The notes: generated by a model from the letters alone, not told the origin. A DNA stretch of 64,000 bases from Pterobdella sp. o SKG-2022 (GCA_964035795.1 OZ038320.1:19486589-19550588); one strand, 5' to 3'. Counted from the first letter of the stretch, positions 22,170-58,099 are shown. Numbers and translations: made by a program.

Positions 22170-23085
22170 ATGAAAGTGTGTGCTTCAATTGTTATATGTG
22201 CAACTTATATTCTCTACCATCTAGTTATTGTTTTCCCAGGTAAAATTAACAAGTTTCATTTATATAAATTGATGAAATGAAGTTTGAACAAAAAAAAAAT
22301 ATAAAAACCCTTAAAAACCGGCCCGAATACCCGTTATGCCAAGGTTGGCGCGGGGGTTCTTGAACGCTGTGGAAGAGCGATTAATCTATGGCTATATTCT
22401 TGCATTTCATTACTGAAAAATACAATATAAATTAAAAGGTATAGTTTTTGAAAATATAAAAGTGAGGATTAATTATAAAATTTTGAGGTTTGATAAAAAC
22501 ATATTATTTTACCTTAGAATCGAATTTTTAATACTTTTTACAAATCCTAACCACAAAAATTCAAGTTTATATTTTTACTGAATATTTCATGAACTAGGAA
22601 TAATTACGCCTGAAAAAAAATAGAATTTTCACGGTCAAAGAATTTCGATGATTTTGATTATGAGGATACTAGAATCTACGAAGAATATGATATAAATGAG
22701 CATAATCGTCTAGTTTAGTATAGAAGGTATGCGATTGGCTATAAAATCATCACCAGGTTAAAGTGCAAAAAGTACAACATATTCAATTGAATTAAAAAGT
22801 TCAAGAGCCATTGTGTTTGGTTCTATTTTTCATAATTGTTCAACATTTTCAAGATGAATGAAAGTAAAAAAAACACAATGAAAACGTACCATATTGTATT
22901 TTAATATCAATATACAGATAATATTGATTTCAAAACTTTTTATAAGAATTAAAAATGCTTACACTTAACGAACACAGTATGGTTTTCGCGTTCATGCAAA
23001 TGTCTCAATGGAGGAAATTGTCTCAAAACAAATATACAAGACATTTGCCTGTGTCCCAAAAATTTTACTGGAACCCGTTGTGAAA
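22170..23085 (+). CDS. Probable secreted EGF-domain protein, 5' exons
   Basis: Three exons joined by matching phases. Exon 1 (22170-22239): ATG after an A-rich leader, MKVCASIVICATYILYHLVI, a typical signal peptide, ending at GTAAAA in phase 1. Exon 2 (22624-22707): acidic, NFDDFDYEDTRIYEEYDINE, after an AATAG acceptor. Exon 3 (22978-23085): SCKCLNGGNCLK, ICLCPKNFTGTRCE. Exon 3 shows EGF spacing C-x5-C ... C-x-C-x8-C with NGG and a Y/F-x-G turn; the first Cys is only one residue from the second, shorter than usual. Downstream exons are uncertain: a short one at about 24967-24991 (PSEPIGEK) fits the phase, and a cysteine-bearing coding-like segment lies at 26841-26893. No family assignment beyond a secreted EGF-like protein. 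Confidence 0.55.
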
Positions 23086-23276
23086 GTTGGTTTACTTATG
23101 TTAAATAGAATCCTTTTTTCACTTTTTTATAACATTTTTCGTTCACAAATAGTTTTTTCAAACCTTAATAATTTTTTTATAAAAAATTAAACATTTTTGT
23201 AAAAAACCAGTGAAATAAAGCTCTAAATAAAAGCTTGAATTGATGTAAAACCATAATTAGAAGATTTCTCACAATT

Positions 23277-23450
23277 TCTTTGGACTACTGAGTGCACCTA
23301 GAACATAAAGCATTTCATTTTTGTAGGGCCATACTTATTGCTTGTAGTAGGAAGGAAGTTGACCGCGGTTCTTTGTTTTTTTTATTCAATTTTTCTGATG
23401 AACTTTAACCCTATTGGACTCTAGAAGCCAAAGGCTCCAACCCCTATTGA
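23277..23450. repeat. Dispersed repeat, copy 2 of the 3.98 kb repeat
   Basis: Ordered similarity to 3976-4155 in the same orientation, including TTGGACTACTGAGTGCACC, CACCTAGAACATAAAGCATT and a TTGTAGTAGGAAGGAAGTTGA-like block. Imperfect match, so an old repeat family. Confidence 0.6.
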
Positions 23451-26400
23451 AAGAACCAACTGAAAGGTTTCAACTTAAATGTTCACATTTTCAGCTAATT
23501 TTTTGGAGCAGACTGAAGGTATTGGTAAGTGGCTGTGGTGATAATGTTGATCTTAATAATTATAAATAATTATATACAAAAAGTTATAGAGTTTGTGTTC
23601 ATTTTTCGGAAATTTAATCAGTTCCTGTTTTGAAAATTTGAGATAGAACAGCGATTGATTTGTTTGAAACTTTTTTTTTATTTATTGATTTATAGAAAAT
23701 ATAAAGTAAAATGACTATTTTATGCATCTTCAAAGTTTCAAACTATTAGTTTGAAATGATTTTTCAAATGAGAAGTGAAAAACCTTTTATGCATTGTGAA
23801 ACCTGAAAACACGACAATATTTGAATTTTTTATTTTGACAAAGCTTTTCGTTATATTTTTAAACATCATCAGGTAACTAAATATAAAATAGTTACTTGAT
23901 GATAGAGAATATATAGAAATTTTGTCAAAATAATAAAGTCAAATATTGTCGTTCTTTTAAAGACATCGTAAGTATCTTGTATTTTTTTGAATTTTGTCAT
24001 TATGAGTTATGACAAAGTTGTATGTCGTAAATTTTGGTTATATTACCGTAATAAACGTATCTTTGAAATTCTCATTTTTTGACAAAAAAAAAAATATTGT
24101 CGTGTTTTCAAGATTCAAAATTGTGAAGCTAATTATTCACAAAATTTCATGCAACATTTAACAATAGCTCTTTTTAGTATTACTTAATCACAACTATACT
24201 TCATCAAAGTTATCAGTCGTTGCGACCAATTTTGGTGGGTTTTTTCCCAGTCTGGCAATTGCTCATTTGAAGAGCTTCAATGGTGTAAAACTTTTTTCAC
24301 CCTTGTGAGGCGCTCTTCTACTATTTCCAATAAGTTTTTTTTAATTTGATCTAAAAATAAAACTGCTCAATCCATTAATAATTTATTTTCTTTTTTGCCT
24401 TGAAACCTTTGTTAAGCATGATTATGTCGGAAAATGAAGTTTATTTTATGATTTTTGTGAGTAAAGAATATTAAATGAACACTTTATGTGATAATATATT
24501 TTGAGAAAATTTTCTTGCTTCTCAAAATCGTTTTTTCTTTTGAAAAAATCGGTGCTGACGACTTTAAGTTTAAGGTACTCGTTGATGCAAGTTCACTTTA
24601 CGAAAAGCTTCGTACATTACAACAAAAACATGAATCAATGTTTACAACCATAAAAATAGATTTAAAAGGACGATAAACGATGATAAAGAAGATGTTTTGA
24701 TCAAGTGATTTATGAAAAATTTGCAAAAGTGATTTTGTTATAGTATACTCGAAGAAAAAATGATCGTTTTAACATTGATTCTTCGCCAAGAAATCCTTTA
24801 ATTCACCTTTACTGCCTCAATGCTTAGTGACAACGCATGGATGATTGTAGAATCTCTTACTTGACTTCATATTACATAAATAAGCTTTTGAGAAATCTTT
24901 TCATGAAATTTTTTATAGTAGTATTAAGCATGATATTGCATTGAAATTAAATTATTTTTTTTTCAGAACCATCAGAGCCTATAGGTGAAAAAGTACTTTT
25001 GTTTAAAAGTTATCTTATAGTTTTGAAATATAAAAATGAGAAAAAGAATCTTCAAGCTAAAAAAATAAAAGTTAGTAGAAAAACGTAATGTTAGTTTTTC
25101 CAATAAGTATTGGCTTTGCAACATCAAACAAATCAACGCTGATTCAGAAAAATGTCTAAAGTATACTTCGCTTAGGCAATGTGTAAAACTTTTTTTGATT
25201 ATAAATCAATTGTGATGAGTTTTTAAAATTATTTATCATAAAAAACCTAAAATTTTCAAACGCATTAATTACATTAGGGAATATTAATGTCTTCAAGAAC
25301 TATTTTTTTTTTAATTAAAAATTCCCTATTTAAAGTTATTGTATTCTAAAGTGAAAAATGGGGCAAATTGGATGAAATAATCGAGGTTTAAAAATACTCA
25401 CCGCAAATTTTAAATTAAAAAAGTGAAATTTTTTTTTTCACCGTATGAGAGCTGCTATTGTATTTAGATAGTCCTTATAAGCACACTTCAAACAAGTTAT
25501 TAGCTACGCTGAGCATTTCTTGGCTCCCACAAGCACTTCATGGTTTGATTACAAGGATGACTTAGCTTTTTCCAATAGCCAATAGGGTTGAAGCAGATTT
25601 AGACCAATCATAGAGTTTTTAAACAGTTTTATTTATTTTGAAAATATTAATAAAAAATAGCAAAACAAAACCAGACCAACTTAAATATTAATACAAAATT
25701 GCAAAACTAAACCAAAAAATGCTTTCTTAGCGAAAAAAATAGAAAATTTGAAAAAGCTGATCCAAATCTGTTTTGATCCTATTTCATTTCAAAAATATTA
25801 ATAAAAAATAGCATAAAAAACCCCAACCCAAACAATGCTTCAATCCTATTGGCTATTAGAAAAAGCATAGGCATCGTTGAGATCAAGCCGTGAACTTTCT
25901 CTCTTGGCTCTCTATCGCATCTACTCATACACAACAAACATCAGCAAAAGTTATATAATATTTCAGAACCAAAGTATTGTAATGGTAGATTTCCTTGCAA
26001 GAAGCAGTACAGAAAATATAAAAAAAATTGGGACATTAGGTTTGCTCTACGAATACAATTGCTGTTTTGAAAAATAATGAAAATGTAACTTCAGTTATTG
26101 TTTTTAATTCAAACTTTCAGTAGCCATTTTTTAATATTGTAGTAATCAGTAAAAAATATATCAATTTAACATAAAAAGTATATAAAACCGTCGAAAATAT
26201 AACGCAACAGTTGTGAAATTTATTTTTAACGAAGTTTTTCTACATTGGCAAAATATCTTCATTATGTATTTGAAGCAGATACTTCATAATTCGATTATAA
26301 AATCATTCTTTAGAATAGTTTTGCGTTTTTTACAGTTTTTAAGCGTTCAACATAAAAAAAGATATTCTTTTCTGAATTTTAATAGTTTTATTACTAAAAA

Positions 26401-28590
26401 CGAAAGATATGACGAAATCCCGCTGCGGAAGTGGCAGATAATGGATGCAGATTGTTTAGACTTGTGTTTGAAGAGAAGTCGAGAAATAAACAGTTATATA
26501 TTTACTGTTTTTTGATTTTATATATTTCAGAAGATGGCCTAGAAGTTGTATAGAAAATATTTTTATAATGAGAAACATAATTTCTATGATTTGAAAATAA
26601 GAAAACTTTAAGAGAAAAAAATGTTATATTTGAATAATACTTTGGTCGGTCCATTTGTCTTTTTCAAACTTATTGATAAAACAATATGAATTACTCCTAA
26701 CTGTATTTACTATGAAAAAATATAAAAAAAAACAAAGAAAAATAGAAACTTGAGTTATAATTATTATAACATTTCTTATAAATTTACAATATTGAATTAA
26801 TCCAATGCGTGTCTGAACGAAAACATTTTAACAGCAACACACAGCAGGGTATCGGTAACTTTTCTTCCATTCGAAGATGTGGGCATGAAATGTTGGTATA
26901 GTGAACTACCTGACCAAGCTATCATTTCCAATTATGGAGCTCTTAGATTTATTCCTAAGAATTAATGTTGAGTTATTTACTGAAGTGGAACTTTTTTTTG
27001 ATATTCTGTTACGCATTGAGTCCTTCGAAATTTCTATAAAACGTTCATGTTATGTGAAAAGTCAAAAATATTATAAAACACACGCTTTGAAATGACAGAA
27101 TTCTTACTTTTGAATAAAACTTCAGTTTTCTCAACAATCTTTGAAACAAATTTATTTCAGGTATAATCCGCACGCAATATTTTATTTCAAGGAGTGTTGT
27201 AAAAGAACGTTTAGAGTTTAGGACAAGAAATTACAAAAAAAAATGTATAACTAAAAACTATAGTTAAAACATAGAAAAAAAGCTTTTTAGTTTTCTCAAG
27301 GCTCTTAGTATTTTGCTTTTGACAAGAAAACCTTAGTTAATATCTAATGAATCGATTTCAAGTAACTCGTTAAAAATTAATACTCTTGATCACTGAAGAA
27401 TACTTAGATTTTAGTTTGAAAACTTGAAACAAAATTTAATTTCATTTTTGAGATAGGAAAAATAAATCTGCATTAGCAAAAATAAAAACATGCAAAGTAG
27501 TTTAATAGTTATTGTTCACTTTATAGAATTTTGTTTCAAAATAGGTAAAGTTTGAATCTGTTACTAATATTTTATTTAACATTTTCATTGAATGGTCATC
27601 ACATTTATTTAAACTTAAGCTATAATTTTTGGTATGTTTTATAGATAAATAATAATAATATGGTATCCAGAGAGATAATGGCAAACGACATATCTTAAGA
27701 TATAAACCACTATATAGTTGCAAAAAAAAAGATAATACGAAGAACTTATCATTCACCAATGTTAGAAATAGTTTTTTGTATAAATCATTTGAAATTGTCA
27801 TTATCATTGAAATAGTATAAATTGTGTGATAATGGCCAAATGGAGAAATAAGCATTAGAAATGATTTTCTAAATATTTAATTTTAAAGTGAAAGTTTGAG
27901 AAATATTATGAAATAGAGGGTTTCTATATGAAGCAAATTTAACGTTACTAATACGAGTGTAAATATAATCTTCTGGTTGAATGATTGAAGAATCTTGAGA
28001 AAATCACCGAAAGTCACTTGAGTTTCATATAGCATTATATAAACGAGCACTGTTACATTTAAGTGAATAATAATCTAGCATTTATTGTGGCAGTAATCTT
28101 AAGAAGCTCAATTATAATAAAACAAATATTTTAAAGATAACCTTACAAATAGGAAAAAATAAGACGTTAACTGACTATGACGATAAATCAACTTAAGAAA
28201 TTTATTTTAAAACCAAAAACTACAACGAAGTAAAATAAACCAAACCTTATAAAAACATAATTAAATACTTTACTTTAATATTTGCCTTTATCTTTGTTCT
28301 GTAGTTATGAAAATTTGATATGAAACTACCAAATAATCTTTAGTTTGTTTGAACTCAAAACAGAATTCTACATAAAGAGGTTTAAAATAGTCACATTTTA
28401 TTATATTATGTTAAAAACAATTTAAAAACGATATAATTAATAAAAAATTAGTTCACTGTTATTATCTAGTTGTTTATTTAAAAATCGCTTAAGCTAATCA
28501 AAAAATAATTTCATAAAACAACAATGGAAGTCATAAGAAATATATGATGGTTAGTGTAAACCTCCATCAACAATAATCCTACACAAGGGA
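23450..28590. other. Long AT-rich stretch with few signals
   Basis: Contains the inverted-repeat element at 25.56-25.87 kb and possible downstream exons of the EGF gene. One coding-like plus-strand segment at 26810-26950 (TATHSRVSVTFLPFEDVGMK, then CWYSELPD) has a possible TTTTAACAG acceptor and a GTGAAC donor but no recognised domain. Another at 24560-24676 (SSLYEKLRTLQQKHESM) could form a helix. Neither is strong enough to call a gene. Confidence 0.4.
25563..25868. mobile_element. Small element with ~32-bp imperfect terminal inverted repeats
   Basis: AGCTTTTTCCAATAGCCAAT at 25563 is the imperfect reverse complement of ATTGGCTATTAGAAAAAGC near 25868; the arms extend through AGGGTTGAAGCA / TGCTTCAATCCT. 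Inside are two direct copies of an AATATTAATAAAAAATAGCA block (about 25637 and 25797). Terminal inverted repeats around about 240 bp with no coding capacity fit a MITE or other non-autonomous DNA element, though no target-site duplication was established. Confidence 0.5.
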
Positions 28591-30216
28591 TCAAGCTTTA
28601 AATATATGCACGACTCTCGATACTAGAGACCGACATATAGGGCAGTCATGCAATCGCTTACTGCATATGGTACATGATAGCATATGACCACACTCCAACA
28701 ATACACAATCTATTGTCCTTTCCATACAAATTTTACACATATCTGTTGCCCTCTGATGAATAAAATCGTTTTTTTGGGCTTCGAGGTTTTTTAAGCGTTC
28801 TTTAAAAAGATTTAAGACAAGATTGTAAAGGTCTTTCTTTTCGCAACAACCTTTATATGTGACGAAGTTGTTAGTTAATATAATTTTCAACTGCCTTGTT
28901 GACAAGTAACTAAGTTGTTTCTCATCCTCAATTTCTTCTATACGTTTGATGTGTTTCACATTCTATGAAATTTTAAAATTTAAAGTTTTATATTCAAACA
29001 TTATAATAATAAACACCAATTATCACCAATTGTTTGAAAATCAGTTTTTCTCAAAATAAATAGTTTAAAGTTCAATAATAACCCAGTTAAGAATTCAACA
29101 GAAACAACATATATAAAAGTGTTATAGTTAAACATAAATTTTTACCTTAGAAAATTTTTGTGCTGATGTGTTTGATCCACCACCACAAGCATCTCCAATG
29201 TTTACACCAATATTAGGTTCAATACTAACTTGCACATTAGCAGTTGTTTGGGGTGTTGAATCTTGTGGGATGTAAACAGAATTTTGGGTTATATCAGAAG
29301 AATTTTGTATGATTTTGGAAGGTCTTGGTTTTTGTGGTTGAAATGATGAAGCTTTTGGATTTCTAAATAGATCTTGATATGAAGGTGGAAGTGGTGTTGA
29401 AAAATTTCCAAGAGATCTACTGGAAGGTAGATTGTTTTGATTTGGAATGAACTCTAACATTGATGAAATTGTAGGATCAGAAGCATTTTTATGAGATAAT
29501 AAAGGTTTTGAGATAGTTTGAGAATGAATTTGATTCAAATTTGTTGCTGTATTGTTTTCTCCTCTGGAATCTCTTGTATTGATTTGTTTATTTGTATTTC
29601 TTGGAAGATAACCTGGTACAATATTTGAATCAGCATTTGCTGAATTGGCATGATTCATGTTTGAATTTTCTGCTAATGGATTAGAAACAGAATGGTTAAT
29701 AGTTGGTGCATTGTTTGACTGGTCAAGCTTTTGATCTAAAGAAACCTTGAAATTTGAAATTTCAACATGTTGCACCATATCACATAAGGTATATATATAT
29801 AAATTATCTGAAAACAACCTTCATAGATTCAACTTTTCTCTGATGTTCTAATAATTCAACATCTCGACTATTTTTGAATTGTGATGATGATTTGAAAACC
29901 AGATTGACCAAATCTTCTTTTTCTATGCAATTTCCTATAGGCATTTTTTGAGTCCATAAAAAACTTTTCAACTCTTTAATGGTGTAATCTTTGAGCTGTT
30001 GATGAGTGAATCTTCCAGACTTTAATAACATACATTTTGAGCAAGTAACTCGAAAAGTAAAAGATTTGTCTAAACATTTTGTACAAAAAAACCTTAAACA
30101 AACAGTACACCTCTGTTTAAAAGAAAGATTTGTTGATAAAAATAATTCTAGTTATATTATAAACTCACTCTTCTGGTAATAACGTTGATACTGCTACTAC
30201 ACTTTGCACAGACCAT
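28591..30216 (-). CDS. RNF34/RFFL-like RING E3 ubiquitin ligase
   Basis: Four exons read leftwards, all phase 0: 30216..30169, 30112..29819, 29745..29146, 28962..28591 (stop); 437 residues. MVCAKCSSSINVITRR and RCTVCLRFFCTKC with VTCSKC form the N-terminal FYVE-like zinc finger of the CARP family. It is followed by the SAP-like helix block YTIKELKSFLWTQKMPIGNC with EKEDLVNLV. The middle exon is Ser/Asn/Pro-rich and poorly conserved. A second helix repeat (STRQLKIILTNNFVTYKGCC) precedes the C-terminal C3HC4 RING: CKICMERTIDCVLLECGHM ... CPICRSLVSRVVHIFKA, very close to the vertebrate ending. Known members ubiquitinate caspases and signalling proteins from endosomal membranes. Human proteins are 360-370 residues; this one is longer through its linker. 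A further upstream exon is possible because the first ATG follows a TTTTTTTAG acceptor. Confidence 0.88.
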
Positions 30217-30677
30217 TTCACTAAAAAAAGCTGGTTAAATTATCCAGGTTAAAAAAGTTATGTGTCGAAATAAAAAATAAAAAACATTACTTATGAATCA
30301 AATTCAAAAAAAAAACTTTCCAATTTCAATTGTTAGTGAAACAAAAAACATTAAACTTATTATTGACTTAGGTAACTGTTATCCTATGATTTAAAAGTTA
30401 TACATTTTTATTATTTAAAAAAATGATGATAAAAACTAGATATCTCTAATTTTATAGAGTTTGCCATATAGTAGTTTTTTAATAAATTCAAGTAACAAAA
30501 TGCTTAGTTGGACCTAAAATTGGACAAAGCTTCACTTATATTCGCAAATAGTTTTTAATTTTTACGCGAATTATTATGAAGATGTGAAAAACGAACATTT
30601 TTTTGTAAATATATTTTTTTTAAACAAAAACACAATAAAACTTAGAATTATAATAAGTATCATAATACATTAGCAAA
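30217..30677. promoter_or_regulatory. Shared divergent promoter region
   Basis: About 460 bp separate the first coding ATG of the RING gene (minus) from that of the USP gene (plus). The stretch is very AT-rich, with no TATA-box or binding site that I can single out. If the RING gene has a 5' non-coding exon, its promoter may lie within this stretch. The head-to-head arrangement suggests, but does not prove, a bidirectional promoter. Confidence 0.4.
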
Positions 30678-39733
<9,056 letters not shown>

Positions 39734-41981
39734 AATTATTTATCAATTTAAATTTAATTTTTATTTGATTGAATTTAAAATTTTTATTACTGTATTATCT
39801 TGAGATATAAGCAAATTCTAATAGATATTATTAAAACAGATTATTCTGATATTAAGTGTTCATGAACACACAGGCCTGATTTGTGAAATATTTTAGTATG
39901 TTTTTTTGTTCGTCTTGTCAACGATTCCCCTTAAGTTTGGTGTTTCAAGATAGTTTAGTTTCAACCACTTAGTTGATATTCAATATTTTATTATAATCAA
40001 AAATTTAATTTTTTTTGTTTGCATTAATATTTTTATTTTTTAAATGTTTTTTTGACGGATGATAAATTTGAAGTTTTAATGAAATAAACTTGTTTTAGGT
40101 TTATTTATCATGATGGAAGCAATGTGTTTGTGTTAGTTTGCTTATGCGTTTAAAAGGGTACAAGCTAAACTCAAAACGTTCAAATATATTTCAAATACCT
40201 TTATCATTAATATAATATCTATTAAATATCATTAGTGTTCATAAAAGTAAAAAATAGATTAAGCAACAAGGTAAACAGTAACTTAAATATCAATTGTTAA
40301 AAATTCATTGAAAATCTAATAATTTTTGTAATGGCTTCAAAATGGTAGTTAAATCTATCGAATTAAGTACACTCCTATCGCCACAGTATGAGAACATGGT
40401 TATTTACAAATTAGCTTTTTTGAAGATTCAATTATTGAAAATTTTGGTTTACTAGTTGAATTATTAGCTAGGTTCTTTCACATAGTAATGTTTTATCAAG
40501 TTAAAATAACTATGTTTTGAAGCAAAATAAATTCAACAAAGAATAAATATATAAAATTGACCGAAATTTTGGTTAATATGAATGAAAACTCAAACCACAC
40601 CACGTGTAAAACAGTAATTGTGATAGATAATGGCGAGTTAACTTGTAGAAAAGTGATCAAAGCAGAAATGTTGAACAAGAAAATATATCTATTTTTAAAA
40701 GAAATTTTTAATATATTAAACGTACGTAAAAGTTAAATATAGGTGCAGAAATTGATACGCAAGTTAAGTCAAAGATAAGTATAAGCTAGGGATAAAACAA
40801 CGCAAAATAGTGGAACAAAAATCTTGTCATCTTTTGTAGTTATAATATGCCAAAATATAATTAAGGCATTAAAAACGGGAAAATTGATAAGACGAAAATG
40901 ATTGGTTCTCATGAAATTTTGACCAATTATGGCATAAAAAATCGAGTTTTTATGAAAAAAGTGCACTATATAGAATATAAAATCACTGATCTTTTAAAAT
41001 TCGAATGAAATTGGAATGCCTTTGAGAAATCCTGTGCTTGATCATATGTGAAGCAGCAATAACTCAAATATACTGATTTTATAGGCATATAAAATAAATA
41101 AACTTAGTAAATATTTGAAAAAAAAAACAAAATCTCGCCGTTAATAAATGTACGGCCATTATCAACAATATCACATGGCAAACGCTCAAAAAATCACTAT
41201 TCACTGGTTCAAAATTAACTTAATTTCCTATTAATCTTGTCAGCTTCAACTCTTGTTTTGAAAACGTTTAGTTGAGAAGTTTTTGTGATCAAAATTCAAC
41301 TTGAACCTATAGAAAATTAAAATTTAGACATAAATCTATTATTCATAATTATAAAAACGAAAATTGAACGTTCTAGGAGTATATTGGTTCATTTTTATAT
41401 CTAAAAAAAACACCAAAAAACTGAAAAGAAAAGATAGCAAATATAATTTTGAATAATTTATATACACATCTTTGGTAATTATAAATAAATTGCAACATTT
41501 CTCAAAAAAAATCATCTGACATTATTGAAAATACCGAAGATACCATATGAGAAAAACGAGCTTGAGATCTTAAATCATGTTACAAAAGTGAAATCTTACT
41601 ATGACGCAATAAAAACCATTTTGAATACAGACAAAAATAAAAACTATTAATTTTTCCCAATCGAATGTCTGTTTATAGATAAAAAAATTTAAAACTATTG
41701 AGTAGAAAGATTCAAAATCTTAGTCGGGCGTTGAACTGGCGACTTTCGGCAGATGAGAAAACGGAGCTATGACATATCTACAAAGTGTCAAATAATTAAA
41801 TGATAAAATATTAAAAAATTTAAAAAAAAAAAAGAAGAAATTAATAGTTTGGTTTATGAAAGGTATTCACTTTACTGAGAAATAACCATCTAATGATGAT
41901 TTCTTAGTAACTCGAAAAGCTTTGTGAGATAATGAACTTATAAAACAAAAGTTTTTTTTTTATTGTTTTTGAACTTACACT
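39734..41981. other. Intergenic region between convergent USP and KCNT genes
   Basis: Very AT-rich. It should hold both 3' UTRs. Apart from the tRNA-like segment at 41.72-41.78 kb I see no exon or RNA gene. Short minus-strand frames here have random AT-rich composition. Confidence 0.5.
41718..41785 (-). pseudogene. tRNA-derived fragment
   Basis: On the minus strand: TCATAGCTCCGTTTTCTCAT, a weak A-box, then GTCGCCAGTTCAACGCCCGA, a T arm with GTCG/CGAC pairing and a B-box core AGTTCAACGCCC. The anticodon arm is not convincing. Similar in kind to the fragments at 7.6 kb and 39.6 kb. Confidence 0.42.
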
Positions 41982-42143
41982 TCAATCATTAAAACCAACA
42001 TTAATGAAAAAATTAAATGAGTCAGAATCTAAAGCTATTTCTTTGTTTCGAGAAATGAGCAATATCACAATCGATTGAAAAGAAACAATAAAAGGTAGAA
42101 AATGAAGTGTAGGATTGAAAGATTGTTCAATATTAGCACTTAC

Positions 42144-56142
<13,999 letters not shown>

Positions 56143-56279
56143 CTGAGTGGTTGTGATGGGTTTTGAGAGGTTGTGAGTGCTTGTGAGTGCTTGTTAAGTT
56201 ATTCAAGAGCTTCAAAAAGTTTTATTTGCACAGGTTTTGAAGGATTATGGTTACTTTTAAGTGTTACTTTTAGTTTGAA

Positions 56280-56285
<6 letters not shown>

Positions 56286-56345
<60 letters not shown>
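56286..56345. repeat. (TA)n microsatellite
   Basis: About 60 bp of TA, upstream of the first KCNT exon visible here. The IY-repeat end of the plus-strand frame across it is an artefact. Confidence 0.95.
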
Positions 56346-56348
<3 letters not shown>

Positions 56349-57000
56349 AAAACAAAATCAATGAGTTCTTTGTTCAGAAAGATCTTTATTGGAAAGATTT
56401 AATGATTACAATTCATTCTTTTTTTAAACTTCCATTTTAGTGCTTGTAATGTTACATCAATTTTATTTAAAATAACTTATATGAGTTTGTTTTATAGAAG
56501 ATTCAACAAAATAAATAATCCGCTAGGGTGCACTGAATCTCGTAATATTATTTCTATAGAATCTTTTCAATTGGAATCTTTTGAACTAATACGTGTTCAA
56601 GCTTTAATTAATTTTTCAAACTTTTATTAAATCTTTTCAACATTAATTTTTTTTATACAAAAACCTGCTGAATTTATATATTAATTTTTTAATATTAAAA
56701 AAACAATTTTAATATAAATGAAATAAAAATGGATTTTATTGAACTATAAATAATTTTAGTTCGATTGCAAAAAAATCAAAAAATGTATAAAACTTCAATC
56801 TTTAAAGCATTTGTTTTAAAATTGAATTTTTTGGAAAAAAACTTTTTGCGTTTATAATAAAGTGTTAAATTGTTTTTCCATCACTTTTCCTCTCCGAGAC
56901 CGTCAAAACATTATTAACTAACAAAGCGAAAAAGTATTGCTGCCAAAAAATTTGTATAAAAGTCGAACGGTTTTTCATAATAACTCAGTATTATATATAT
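56346..57000. other. AT-rich stretch where KCNT RCK1 exons are not seen
   Basis: Searched by eye on the minus strand for the expected preceding KCNT motifs (the RCK1 core that normally lies before EHVVCE). None found here or up to the N gap. Confidence 0.45.
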
Positions 57001-57129
57001 TGATAAAGATATACAAAGTTTTTGCTCAAAGCATCATGCTTTTTGGTTGCAGCACGTAAGTTAGGCATAAAGGAATGGTAATATCATTGGTTAATTTTAA
57101 CCGAAGAATAATTTATCATGGATTTAGGA

Positions 57130-57340
57130 TTTTCTGGTCAAACGCATGATAACAGAAACCGTAAATGCTCTGGTTGAACCAGGCTCTCAAGTCGTGACAA
57201 GGCGACGCTGGCAAATGTTAGGCCATATTCTGCTCAAGCCAAACTTCCATCAAATGCCTCGAAACGAAAAATGCAAAGCGTAGAAGACCCAGCATCATGG
57301 AAACTGGAGGAAAGCCGTACATCGGCGAACAAAGAGCTTT
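57130..57340 (+). pseudogene. LINE ORF2 C-terminal fragment
   Basis: Plus frame: NALVEPGSQVVTRRRWQMLG, then HILLKPNFHQMPRNEKCKA, a stop, and NWRKAVHRRTKS in a shifted frame. RRRW..LGH.L is the post-RT signature of another LINE group. Truncated and broken. Confidence 0.55.
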
Positions 57341-57421
57341 GAATATATTTGCACATTCTTTTTTGTCTTTTTTGAGACTTTTAATGTTTTCTTTGTGAAC
57401 TCTTATAAATAATAATATATT

Positions 57422-57547
57422 TATACATACATACATACATACATACATACATACATACATACATACATACATACATACATACATACATACATACATACAT
57501 ACATACATACATACATACATACATACATACATACATACATACATACA
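57422..57547. repeat. (TACA)n microsatellite 1
   Basis: About 125 bp of perfect TACA repeats. The YVCM-type minus-strand frames and HTYI-type plus-strand frames across this and the next tract are artefacts of the repeat. Confidence 0.97.
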
Positions 57548-57548
57548 T

Positions 57549-57775
57549 TGTTCTTGCGATCATCCACCCTGAGGTAGGTGCAAAGGATTGAGAGACGAGC
57601 ATTTTTTTCTTGTGGTTATAAATGCCTTGTGGTTTGAAGTTCAGCCCGCAGTATTGACACTTTATGCTTGCTTGTGTCTGGTGCTTCTGTCTCACGTGGT
57701 TTGCCAGACCTGCTTTACTGGCACCTATTCTGTTGCATCTCGGATAGGTGCAGGATAAGACTTTGTCAGAACTGT
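57549..57775 (-). pseudogene. Zinc-finger fragment, probably from a retroelement
   Basis: Minus frame: SDKVLSCTYPRCNRIGASKA, GLANHVRQKH, then IKCQYCGLNFKPQGIYNHKK. The first is C-x4-C-x12-H-x4-H, a C2H2 finger; the second is CxxC-x-F with a single clear His. Paired fingers of this kind occur at the ends of some invertebrate non-LTR polyproteins. The frame runs straight into the TACA repeat on one side and a TTG-rich low-complexity stretch on the other, so it is a fragment. A stray host exon is the alternative. Confidence 0.45.
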
Positions 57776-57935
57776 TGTTATTGTTGCTATTGTTTTGATT
57801 GTTGTAGCTATTATTGTAGTTGTTGTTGCTCTTTGTTTTTCGAATTTTTGTTGTTGCTATTGTTCCGATTGTTGTTGATGCTTTTGTTTTGATTGTTGCT
57901 ATTGTGCTTGCTATGTTCTTGTGCTTGCTATGTTC

Positions 57936-57936
<1 letters not shown>

Positions 57937-57966
<30 letters not shown>

Positions 57967-58099
57967 CATACATACATACATACATACATACATACATACA
58001 TACATACATACATACATACATACATACATACATACATACATACATACATACATACATACATACATACATACATAAATACATACATACATACATACATAC
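57937..58099. repeat. (TACA)n microsatellite 2
   Basis: About 160 bp of the same motif in the same orientation as the tract at 57.4 kb, with one AAATACA interruption near 58073. A GTGCTTGCTATGTTCTT unit is duplicated just before it. Confidence 0.97.
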
